A stretch of 64,000 nt of DNA from an uncultured Saprospiraceae bacterium (lineage in GTDB: Bacteria > Bacteroidota > Bacteroidia > Chitinophagales > Saprospiraceae), in the NCBI GenBank assembly GCA_937959275.1, contig CALGLU010000022.1, positions 236,840 through 300,839 on the forward strand, in the 5' to 3' direction. How positions within the stretch are numbered: the stretch's first letter is position 1; each line of letters starts with the position of its first letter. Shown here in pieces: positions 1 through 7,283 of this stretch. Made by a program: the position numbers and the translations under genes. Under the pieces are notes generated by a model. That model saw only the letters and a program-made list of their open reading frames with translations, searched no databases and was not told the DNA's origin.

Positions 1-2
1 AA

Positions 3-443
3 GACTGGATCGATTATTACTCAATTTATAAACAATCGTTCTTAAAAAGAGCAGGAGCACAAACGAATAGATATTCAAATAAATTATTCGTTTACATACG
101 ATATTTGAGTACATCTCAAATGAAACTATGGTTGGCAAAAAAAGATGATCAAGTGATTGCAGGGCGACTCGTTTTTTATACGCACGATTATGCAGTAGAG
201 TGGCATGCAGCAAGTAGAGCGGAGGCAGAGGCTTTAGGGGCAAATCATCAAATCATTTATGAGATTCTAAAGGATGCCCAAGCCAATGGCATTCAAGTCT
301 ATGATTTCAATCCCAGTGCAGGATTGAAAGGCGTTGAGGAATTTAAAGCGAAATTCGGTGCTGTAAAACGAAGTACGCCTGTTTACAAATCCTATGATTT
401 CACGCAAAGCTTATATTTACAGTATATCAAATGGAGAAAATGA
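3..443 (+). CDS. FemAB-like / GNAT-fold peptidyl- or acyl-transferase, 3' part (partial)
   Basis: The reading frame is open from the first bases of the window, so the true start lies upstream and about 146 C-terminal residues are visible. The internal TTG at 105 is not a credible start because the homologous-looking sequence (WIDYYSIYKQSFLKR and onward) continues upstream of it. The pattern of a WIDYYxIYKQS helix, a strand with the wording VIAGRLVFY, then EWHAASRAEAEALGAN and a final YDFNPSAGLKGVEEFKAKFG is typical of FemAB/FemX-like proteins with a GNAT fold that occur in Bacteroidota polysaccharide clusters. The substrate is unknown. It overlaps the next gene by 13 bases and is probably cotranscribed with it. 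Confidence 0.7.
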   Translation, partial: DWIDYYSIYKQSFLKRAGAQTNRYSNKLFVYIRYLSTSQMKLWLAKKDDQVIAGRLVFYTHDYAVEWHAASRAEAEALGANHQIIYEILKDAQANGIQVYDFNPSAGLKGVEEFKAKFGAVKRSTPVYKSYDFTQSLYLQYIKWRK

Positions 444-937
444 GTGCATCCTTACATATACGAGAGGCTCAGGGTCATGATACTTCAGCTATTGCATCGA
501 TTTACAATGAATATGTAGGCAACGGAACTATGGACCTTGACCCTAAATCAGCAGAGTACTTCAATACGTTTTTAGAATCAAAGTCTGTACGAGAAGCTTG
601 TTATGTAGCTGAACTTGAGGGAAACATAATTGGCTATAGTATCATTAAGCAGTATTCTGATCGTGAGGGCTACCGCTTAACAGCTGAAACATCTACCTAT
701 CTGAATTCAAATTATGTAAGAAGAGGTTTTGGTAGACTTATTAAGAGTCATATGCTTGAGGTATGCAAAACGCTTGGCATCAAGCATATCGTCGCTAAGA
801 TCTGGACGAGTAATCAAAGCAGCATCGCCTTTCATGAATCACTGGGCTACACAACCGTAGGTGTTCAGAATCGAATCGGCTTTGTTGATGGCCAGTGGCA
901 GGATGTAACAATTATGCAATATCTTGTAGATTCATGA
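431..937 (+). CDS. GNAT family N-acetyltransferase (phosphinothricin-acetyltransferase-like)
   Basis: 168 residues, the usual length for a single GNAT domain. It resembles the Bar/Pat/MnaT subgroup: an N-terminal IREAQGHDTSAIASIYNEYV, a central acetyl-CoA binding loop (VRRGFGRLIKSHML, residues about 95-110) and the C-terminal NQSSIAFHESLGY and GFVDGQWQDVTIMQYLV segments. It should transfer an acetyl group from acetyl-CoA to an amino group, but the substrate cannot be read from sequence. The start at 431 lies inside the preceding gene; an ATG three codons later (440) is equally possible. Its stop overlaps the next start as ATGA, which indicates translational coupling inside the surface-polysaccharide cluster. 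Confidence 0.8.
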   Translation: MEKMSASLHIREAQGHDTSAIASIYNEYVGNGTMDLDPKSAEYFNTFLESKSVREACYVAELEGNIIGYSIIKQYSDREGYRLTAETSTYLNSNYVRRGFGRLIKSHMLEVCKTLGIKHIVAKIWTSNQSSIAFHESLGYTTVGVQNRIGFVDGQWQDVTIMQYLVDS

Positions 938-1461
938 TAATAAGCTGGTGGAAACAACGACAATTGAAAGCAGCCTTACGAAAGAAGGCTGCTGATGTCC
1001 AGATCGAAAAAGATATAACAGTTATTGGTCCCTTAACTCATTTGACCATTGGGTCAAATATTCGATTTGCTCATAATGTTTATCTGCATTTGGGAGGTCT
1101 CGCATGGAGTGATTTTAAGGGTAGTCTGAGCATAGGCGAGAAGGCTGTATTGGGTCCTCATGTCGTCATCTATGCAGCAGGGCCTTTTGGAGTCCATATT
1201 GGTCATAATTTTGATTGTGGCCCAGGCGTCAAAATTTTTGCTAGTAAAACAAGCGTATCTAATTTTGATGTCCGAGATTTTGCTAAAGTGACAATTGGTG
1301 ATGGTGTTACCTTGTTTGCAAATGTTGTTATTAGCCCGGGTGTGACAATTGGCGATCATGTTGTGGTTGCTGCTAATTCGGTCGTGACAAAGGATATTCC
1401 TTCGAATAGTTTTGCTGGGGGTAGCCCTGCGAGGATTATTAAAGAAAATGGTAGACCATAA
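934..1461 (+). CDS. Left-handed beta-helix (hexapeptide repeat) acyltransferase
   Basis: 175 residues from the ATG at 934, which overlaps the previous stop codon as ATGA and gives a short basic helix (MIISWWKQRQLKAALRKK) before the repeats. The body shows imperfect hexapeptide repeats ([LIV]-G-x4): IGPLTHLTIGSN, LSIGEKAVLGP, VTIGDGVTLFANVVISPGVTIGDHVVVAANSVVTKDIP, and the classical ending FAGGSPARIIKE. This is the LbH fold used by O-acetyl- and other acyltransferases, acting on sugars in the cytoplasm. Context suggests decoration of a capsule, O-antigen or exopolysaccharide precursor. The acceptor is unknown. Confidence 0.85.
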   Translation: MIISWWKQRQLKAALRKKAADVQIEKDITVIGPLTHLTIGSNIRFAHNVYLHLGGLAWSDFKGSLSIGEKAVLGPHVVIYAAGPFGVHIGHNFDCGPGVKIFASKTSVSNFDVRDFAKVTIGDGVTLFANVVISPGVTIGDHVVVAANSVVTKDIPSNSFAGGSPARIIKENGRP

Positions 1462-1465
1462 GTAA

Positions 1466-2929
1466 ATGGATCTTAAACGCAAGGCAATAGAAGGCATTCG
1501 TTGGACTAGCACCACAAATCTCATTATCTTTTGTCTAGGCTTCATCCAAATTGCTTTAGTCACACGTTATCTCAGTGCTGAAGAAGTAGGTATGATTTCA
1601 TTAGTGATGGTCATCGTTGGTATTGGACGACTTTTCAGTGACGGGGGTATGTCTAATGCACTCATCCACTTTCAAGATTTAGATAAAGATCAAATCAATA
1701 CATTATATTGGATAAACCTTTTTCTTGCAGTATTTGTAAGCCTGGTTCTCTTTTTACTTTCTACACCACTTGCCTATTTATTTAAAACGCCAGAATTAGC
1801 AGGATTTATAAAAATCATGAGTGTCTCAATTTTTATTGGGTCTATAGGGCAACAATATTATATCCTTTTAAAAAGGGAATTAGCATTTGCCAGTATTTCA
1901 TTAATTGATCTATTGCAAAGAGTTGTCATATTTATTTCCACTATTATTTTACTTGTCTATTTTAAGTATGGTGTATGGTCAATTTTATATGGGACAATTA
2001 TCGGTGCCTTCACTTATGGCCTTTCATCATTCATAATTGGGACGCGCAGATTTCCGTTTCCTTCAATATCAAACATTCAAGTTAATCGGATTACTGAGTG
2101 TATTCGTTTTGGCTTGCTTCAAATGGGAAGTGGATCAATTAGTTATTTGTCTTCTAACTTAGATAAGCTATTTATAAGTCGTTTTTTTGGAAATGATGTT
2201 TTAGGGTTTTATGAATTGGCTACTATTTTAATCAATCGGCCGATTACTATTGTAAACCCTATTTTTAATAATGTTTCATTTCCTCTTTTTTCAAAAATGC
2301 AACATGATCTTCCTAGACTCAATCAATGGTATATTAAAAAAATAGCCATAATCAGTTTAATTTCTGCAGCTATATACTGTGGTATGTTCGCTATAAAAGA
2401 AGAATTAGTTTTATTTCTTTATGGAAAGAATTGGGAGTTGACAGCTACAAGCCTATCAATTATATTCATTCTAGGTTACTTTAAAAGTGTGAGTAATCCC
2501 TTGGGAACCTATACCTTGGCCTTAGGTAGACCAGATATGAGTTTGTATTTAAATCTCTATCAAATCCTTGTGCATATCAGCTTATTAACGATTGGAGTTA
2601 TGAATTTTACTTATTTACAAACCTTGATTTTATATACAGCTGGTGCGATACTTTTAACAGTTCCCGCAGAATATATTGTGAGAAAGCAATTATCTGGAAT
2701 GAGCGTAAACGATCATTTGGGAGTTATCATCAAACATTTACTATTTGGATTACTGATGGCAGGAGGACTTATTTTTATCAAAACGTTAATTGATCCTCTT
2801 TGGAGTCCTCATGTGATGGTCCAATTATCTGCATATGTGCTTATTGGTGGAGTTTTATATATGCTGCTTAATAGCGTTTTTAATTCATCCTTACTTTCGG
2901 AAGTAAAAGCCTTGGTATTTAATCGTTAA
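1466..2929 (+). CDS. Wzx-type lipopolysaccharide/oligosaccharide flippase (MOP superfamily)
   Basis: 487 residues, almost entirely hydrophobic, with about 12-14 predicted membrane segments spread over the whole length. The N-terminus (KAIEGIRWTSTTNLI, then VTRYLSAEEVGMISLVMVI) is the usual start of MOP-superfamily polysaccharide translocases, and RRFPFPS followed by ECIRFGLLQMGSGSISYLSSNLDKLFISRFFG matches the conserved middle region. The predicted job is to flip lipid-linked repeat units across the inner membrane. It begins five bases after the acyltransferase stop, so it belongs to the same operon. Strong as a family call; the exact glycan is unknown. Confidence 0.87.
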   Translation: MDLKRKAIEGIRWTSTTNLIIFCLGFIQIALVTRYLSAEEVGMISLVMVIVGIGRLFSDGGMSNALIHFQDLDKDQINTLYWINLFLAVFVSLVLFLLSTPLAYLFKTPELAGFIKIMSVSIFIGSIGQQYYILLKRELAFASISLIDLLQRVVIFISTIILLVYFKYGVWSILYGTIIGAFTYGLSSFIIGTRRFPFPSISNIQVNRITECIRFGLLQMGSGSISYLSSNLDKLFISRFFGNDVLGFYELATILINRPITIVNPIFNNVSFPLFSKMQHDLPRLNQWYIKKIAIISLISAAIYCGMFAIKEELVLFLYGKNWELTATSLSIIFILGYFKSVSNPLGTYTLALGRPDMSLYLNLYQILVHISLLTIGVMNFTYLQTLILYTAGAILLTVPAEYIVRKQLSGMSVNDHLGVIIKHLLFGLLMAGGLIFIKTLIDPLWSPHVMVQLSAYVLIGGVLYMLLNSVFNSSLLSEVKALVFNR

Positions 2930-2947
2930 TCACAATTGAGTAATAAA

Positions 2948-4003
2948 ATGAAAAAGTATTATGTATTTCTAATTTTGGCTTTTATAAGCTTACACTGTAA
3001 CGCTCAATATTTTGCTATATCTGAGTATAAAGGGAAAGATCAATTTAATAGAGAGTTTGTTTTTCCAGTAGTTTCACTTGAAATGAATTCTATTGCAGCC
3101 GATAGAATAAACAATATTATACAGCTTGATTTACTTAACTGTAACTATAAAACTGATAGGGATAGCTTGTTTAATAATTTAAGCGAAGATGGATCGCATG
3201 GAGTCACTAAAATAAACTACGAAATAACATCAAATACAGATCTAATTTTCTCCATAGTATTTGAAATAGTAACATATGCAGCTTATGAGGACACACACAA
3301 ATATGCGTATAATTTTATTTCAAAAACGGGAAAGTTTTTAGATTTTAATTCTGTCTTCAATAGAGATCAAATGAATTGGATTTATACTAAAGCAAAACAC
3401 CAATTTAACCAATCTGCAATTGAAATAATTAAATCTGATTATCTCTATTCAATAGAAATTGGCAAATTGCTTCAAGATGAAGTGTTTTCAAGTTATGCAG
3501 CTATCTTTGATTGTATCTACAAAACAGAATTCTATAACTTCTATATAAAAGATAATTACGTTGTTTTTGACAGGGATAATTGTTTTAATAGGGGAGGTAG
3601 AGCTTTTGAACCAAACTTTTCTTACAAATTAGATTTAGATAAAACATCAAATTCTATTTTTACTGAGCAAGGACAATACATACTGAGCGAGAATCTAGAC
3701 CATAAAAATTGGCGGCATGCGATTAACAGTAGTAGACTTATTCTTACTGGATTAATAGATTCAAAGTATAGTTTTGTAATGACCGTTAATAAGAGTACTG
3801 ACTTGAATAATTATTATGGTTCATATTGGTATACAAAGCATGGAAAAGAAATTGAATTGAGGGGACAAATAGATGATATAGGGGATTTAATTTTAAAGGA
3901 AGAGAATGGAATGTTTCGATTTGAATGCGAAAATGGTTGGATTAAAAGTCATGGAATTTGGTCAGATAATAAGGGGAATAGATATAATGTGAGTTTAGAA
4001 TGA
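2948..4003 (+). CDS. Secreted protein with DUF3298/PdaC-like region, function unknown
   Basis: 351 residues from ATG 2948 (a TTG at 2936 is in frame, but the ATG gives a clean signal peptide, MKKYYVFLILAFISLHCNAQ, with cleavage after NAQ). The middle part (DLIFSIVFEIVTYAAYEDTHKYAYNFISKTGKFLDFNSVF) has the strand-turn pattern of DUF3298/RsiV-type domains (YxFDxKTGKxLxLxDLF). The last ~85 residues (GSYWYTKHGKEIELRGQIDD...GIWSDNKGNRY) match a small beta-rich repeat seen in Bacteroidota secreted proteins. It sits between flippase and glycosyltransferase genes but has lower GC and may be an insertion into the cluster rather than a polysaccharide gene. Confidence 0.6.
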   Translation: MKKYYVFLILAFISLHCNAQYFAISEYKGKDQFNREFVFPVVSLEMNSIAADRINNIIQLDLLNCNYKTDRDSLFNNLSEDGSHGVTKINYEITSNTDLIFSIVFEIVTYAAYEDTHKYAYNFISKTGKFLDFNSVFNRDQMNWIYTKAKHQFNQSAIEIIKSDYLYSIEIGKLLQDEVFSSYAAIFDCIYKTEFYNFYIKDNYVVFDRDNCFNRGGRAFEPNFSYKLDLDKTSNSIFTEQGQYILSENLDHKNWRHAINSSRLILTGLIDSKYSFVMTVNKSTDLNNYYGSYWYTKHGKEIELRGQIDDIGDLILKEENGMFRFECENGWIKSHGIWSDNKGNRYNVSLE

Positions 4004-4055
4004 AACAGTAACTAAGACTAGATGTTAGAGAATCTTTTATCTGATTAGATTCTTG

Positions 4056-5264
4056 ATGTCATTACCCGCTAATATGAATATCCTACACATCTTCAATGAG
4101 TATTTACCTAAAACTGAAGTCTGGGCCTATGAATTAATACGGCATTGTCCAGAAGTGAATCATTATGTCATCGCCGATTACTATGCCAATGTAGAAGACT
4201 TTGAACAGGGTGTTCATTTATTAAATCGCAAAAAAGGATTGCTCAGAAAAAAACGAGCACAAGCCAGTCAATACGATTTTCCAAGAAATTTATTTCAACC
4301 GCTATTTGTTTTAAGTGATACGATGTCTTCTAGTGATTCTATTGGTAAACTGATAGGAAAACACAAGATTGATATTGTACACATTCATTTTGGGACAACT
4401 GCTATAGAGCGATGGGATGAGCTAAAAACGCTTCAAGTCAAGATTGTCATTTCTTTTTACGGTTGGGATTATGCAAAAGCGATTTATTATAACCCTTCTT
4501 ACAAAAAAACATATAGAGACATCTTTGAAAAGGCCCATTTGTTAATCACGGAAGGTAGCGCTGGCCGTGAGAGATTGATTGATCTTGGTGCTGAGGATAG
4601 CAAAATAAAATCATTAGCTCTAGGTGTTTCCAGTTCAAAAGAGATTTCTACTAAGACCTTTAAAAGTGATAGTACACTACGTCTTGTTCAGGTCGCCTCT
4701 TTTTCAGAAAAGAAAGGCCAACTACTGACGATTCAAGCATTTCAAAAAGCAAGAGAAAAACATTCTACTCCTTCTTCAATACAGCTTACTTTAGTAGGCG
4801 ATAACCGGGATATTTATTATGCACAAGAAGTGAAGCAATGCGTCATTGACCAAAACTTATCTGACTCCATTTCTATCCTTGACTGGATTGATTTTGAAAA
4901 ACTAGATTCCATTTTAAAAGGATTTGATGTATTCATACATCCAAGCCAATATGCAGCTGATGGAGATTGTGAAGGCGGCGCTCCTGTTATCCTCTTGCAC
5001 GCGCAAGCCAATGGCTTACCCATCATTTCAACAACTCATTGTGACATACCAGAGCAAGTCATTCATAGCCGAACAGGAATTCTAACAGACGAAGGAAACG
5101 TCGAAGCTCTAACTGATGCGATTCTTGAGTTTGCAGAGATGTCTGCTGATCAATATACCACCATGTCTCAGCAGGCTATTGAACATATTACCCAACAGTT
5201 TAATATCATCGATACAGGAAAGCGACTTTTTGCGTATTATTCGGATTTAAACGACCTTATCTAA
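4056..5264 (+). CDS. Glycosyltransferase family 4
   Basis: 402 residues from ATG 4056; ATG 4074 (MNILHIFNEYLPKTE, 396 residues) is an equally good start. Two Rossmann-like GT-B domains: the N-terminal one contains DIVHIHFGTTAIERWDE and ISFYGWDYA, the C-terminal one LRLVQVASFSEKKGQLLTIQAF, LTLVGDN, the nucleotide-sugar region DVFIHPSQYAADGDCEGGAPVILLHAQANGLPIISTTHCDIPE with the EGxP-type E-x7-E motif, and TGILTDEGNVEAL. Predicted retaining glycosyltransferase working at the inner leaflet of the cytoplasmic membrane, adding a sugar to the polysaccharide made by this cluster. Donor and acceptor are unknown. Confidence 0.88.
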   Translation: MSLPANMNILHIFNEYLPKTEVWAYELIRHCPEVNHYVIADYYANVEDFEQGVHLLNRKKGLLRKKRAQASQYDFPRNLFQPLFVLSDTMSSSDSIGKLIGKHKIDIVHIHFGTTAIERWDELKTLQVKIVISFYGWDYAKAIYYNPSYKKTYRDIFEKAHLLITEGSAGRERLIDLGAEDSKIKSLALGVSSSKEISTKTFKSDSTLRLVQVASFSEKKGQLLTIQAFQKAREKHSTPSSIQLTLVGDNRDIYYAQEVKQCVIDQNLSDSISILDWIDFEKLDSILKGFDVFIHPSQYAADGDCEGGAPVILLHAQANGLPIISTTHCDIPEQVIHSRTGILTDEGNVEALTDAILEFAEMSADQYTTMSQQAIEHITQQFNIIDTGKRLFAYYSDLNDLI

Positions 5265-5311
5265 TTTGGTGTGACATCAAACTACCAAATAAGTCTAAAA
5301 AGAGTCAAACA

Positions 5312-6160
5312 ATGAATCAGATTATGCTATTACTTGCTCTCACGACCCTAGAAAGCCTCATTATTTTTATCATAGGCGTCATTGCTTTTTTCTTTTTAGG
5401 TAAATATTTTGGCGGCCGTTCCTTTTCTGATCTCCAGACTAAGCACAATCAGATGCAGGGAGAACACCAAAATTTACAAAAGCAATATAAGTCCATCCAA
5501 AAAGGCGTCTCCCAGGCTGATCAGGACCGAGATCAAGCGAAAGAAAAATTGCAAGCTCTTTCAACCGAGTTTGAAACCTACAAAGCGAACGATAGAGATA
5601 GCAAGTCTCGCTTTTCACAACTCCAAAGCGAAGTGTTGACTCTTCGAGCGAATGCCGACAAATCTGATCAAACCATTGAAGATTTGCACAATCGCCTAAA
5701 TGCTGCAAATGACAAATTCCGAGACAATCAAAAAGATTCCAAAGCCTGGCGTAATGAGATAGAAGGATTGAATAGAAGTTTGAAAGACTACCAGCTCAAG
5801 TTAAAATCTAGCAATAGCTCAAATGCTCAACTCAAAGCAAAATTAACTGAAATAGGCGATGTTAACGAACAACTCATACAACAGAAGGCTGATCTGAAAG
5901 CCAATGCAAAAGAAATTAAGCGCTTAACCAAAGATTGTGCGTATTGGGAAAAGCAACACTATGATGTTCATCACAAACTTGCCAGTTCATTAGACAGTAT
6001 AGAGGAGCTAAAAGGCACTATTCAGCAAGCAAAGGTCGAAAAACAAGGACTTCAAGCTCAAGAAGCAGCGATGCAAAACACCTTGGATGACTTCAAGAAA
6101 AAGCTTATTTATGCCAATGAACGCTACCATAATATGAGCCAACAGGGCATTCAGAATTAG
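5312..6160 (+). CDS. Single-pass membrane protein with long coiled coil
   Basis: 282 residues. Residues about 5-30 form one transmembrane helix (LESLIIFIIGVIAFFFLGKYF), after which the remainder is a nearly continuous heptad-rich, Gln/Lys/Glu-rich coiled coil to about residue 275. No catalytic motif is visible. The topology suggests a membrane-anchored cytoplasmic or periplasmic scaffold. It follows the glycosyltransferase by 47 bases and could be transcribed with it, but an inverted repeat lies between them (around 5265-5287). I do not recognise a specific family. Confidence 0.6.
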   Translation: MNQIMLLLALTTLESLIIFIIGVIAFFFLGKYFGGRSFSDLQTKHNQMQGEHQNLQKQYKSIQKGVSQADQDRDQAKEKLQALSTEFETYKANDRDSKSRFSQLQSEVLTLRANADKSDQTIEDLHNRLNAANDKFRDNQKDSKAWRNEIEGLNRSLKDYQLKLKSSNSSNAQLKAKLTEIGDVNEQLIQQKADLKANAKEIKRLTKDCAYWEKQHYDVHHKLASSLDSIEELKGTIQQAKVEKQGLQAQEAAMQNTLDDFKKKLIYANERYHNMSQQGIQN

Positions 6161-6223
6161 ACACATACATATTCAATCTTTGAGTATGTCTGCACAAGAT
6201 GTACGCGAGATAAAAATTTGCAT

Positions 6224-6231
6224 TATATTTG
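6224..6231 (+). promoter_or_regulatory. Bacteroidota -7 promoter element (TATATTTG) for tRNA-Cys
   Basis: TATATTTG fits the Bacteroidota -7 consensus TAnnTTTG. It lies 19 bases before the tRNA 5' end, which leaves a short 5' leader. No convincing -33 TTTG element is visible at the expected distance, so only the -7 element is claimed. Confidence 0.5.
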
Positions 6232-6250
6232 CAATCCGTTACAAAAAAAT

Positions 6251-6321
6251 GGTCGCGTGGCCGAGCGGTTAGGCAGTGGTCTGCAAAACCATCTACAGCG
6301 GTTCAAATCCGCTCGCGACCT
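6251..6321 (+). tRNA. tRNA-Cys (anticodon GCA)
   Basis: A full cloverleaf can be folded in 71 nt. The acceptor arm pairs GGTCGCG (6251-6257) with CGCGACC (6314-6320), followed by the discriminator T (6321), which is the identity base of cysteine tRNAs. The anticodon loop CTGCAAA (6281-6287) has GCA at 6283-6285. The T arm contains GGTTCAAATCC. CCA is not encoded. The 13 bases GCTCGCGACCTCT that span the tRNA 3' end reappear downstream in a tandem array. Confidence 0.95.
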
Positions 6322-6323
6322 CT

Positions 6324-6352
6324 AAAAGGTCTCCCTTTGGGAGGCCTTTTTT
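6324..6352 (+). terminator. Rho-independent terminator of tRNA-Cys
   Basis: AAAAGG, an unpaired T, and CTCCC pair across a TTT loop with GGGAG, an unpaired G, and CCTTTT, followed by further Ts. The hairpin starts 3 bases after the discriminator base. Confidence 0.85.
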
Positions 6353-6439
6353 CGTTGCGTGAGCGGATTTGGGCAGCACACCCGTCAGTCTGGGGACTGC
6401 CGGTTTCTTCGCTTGAAAGGTCCGTTTAGGACCTTCCAT

Positions 6440-7165
6440 TCCTCCCGATGGTCGGAAACACTCAGTCATGCTCGCGACCTCTGCTCCGAAACTTACTTTA
6501 TGTATAAGCTGATTTCGCGTTGCTCATCGCACTATAGATCATGGATGTCTTTAAATCTTGACTCAATCCATCCTGTCCATCCTGTTATCTTAAAAATCCT
6601 GTTCAGACAAAAGGAGACAGCTCCGATGGTCGAAAACACTCAGTCATGCTCGCGACTTCTGCTCCGAAACTTACTTTATGTATAACATGATTTCGCGTTG
6701 CTCATCGCACTATAGGTCTTGGATGCCTTTTAACTTCGACTCAATCGATCGTGTCCATCCCGTCATCTTAAAAATCCTGTGCAGACAAAAGGAGACAGCT
6801 CCGATGGTCGAAAACACTCAGTCATGCTCGCGACCCCTGCTTCGAAACTTACTTTATCGCACTCTAAGTCTTGGATACCTTTTAATCTTGATTAAATCGA
6901 TCCTGTCCATCCTGATATCCAAAAAATCCTGTTCAGACAAAAAGAAACAGCTCAAATGATCGGAAACACTCAGTCATGCTCGCGACCTCTGCTCCGAAAC
7001 TTACTGTATGAATAACACGATTTCGAGTTGCTATTGCTATAGATCTTGGATACCATTTAATCTTGACTCAATCGATCGTGTCCATCCTGATATCCTAAAA
7101 ATCCTGTTCAGACAAAAAGAAACAGCTCAAATGATCGGAAACCCTCAGGCATGCTCGCGACCTCC
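6440..7165 (+). repeat. Degenerate tandem array of ~178-bp units, each containing a copy of the tRNA-Cys 3' end
   Basis: Five copies of the 13-mer spanning the tRNA-Cys 3' end (GCTCGCGACCTCT or one mismatch) start at 6470, 6648, 6826, 6978 and 7153, giving spacings of 178, 178, 152 and 175. Each is preceded by CTCAGTCAT or a close variant. Each of the first four is followed by the order: CTGCTCCGAAACTTACT, TTTCGCGTTGCTCATCGCAC, a TCCATCCTG-type run, AAAATCCTGTTCAGACAAA and ACAGCTC. The 152-bp spacing is explained by loss of the TTTCGCGTTGCTCAT portion. Reading frames exist across it but change from unit to unit and have no start signals, so I regard it as non-coding. The rest of the 6353-7283 gap holds only short hairpins. 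Confidence 0.85.
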
Positions 7166-7283
7166 CAGCGGTCAATAATCTGAATCACTATTATAATTAT
7201 TCTTAACCCATCGAACTTAAAACTGTCAAGTAAAATTCTTATCTTTTCAATGGACAAACATTCAAGTACAAAACTTTACGGTA

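Noticed and set aside
105..443. TTG at 105 as start of the first gene
   Set aside because: The frame is open and homologous in style from base 3, so the gene is cut by the window edge.
6359..6959. Open reading frames across the tandem array downstream of tRNA-Cys
   Set aside because: They change frame with each unit, have no ribosome-binding context and code for low-complexity, repeat-derived peptides; the units vary by insertions that break the frames.
6440..7165. CRISPR array
   Set aside because: Units are ~178 bp and degenerate throughout, with no short identical repeats separated by unique spacers and no cas genes anywhere in the window.
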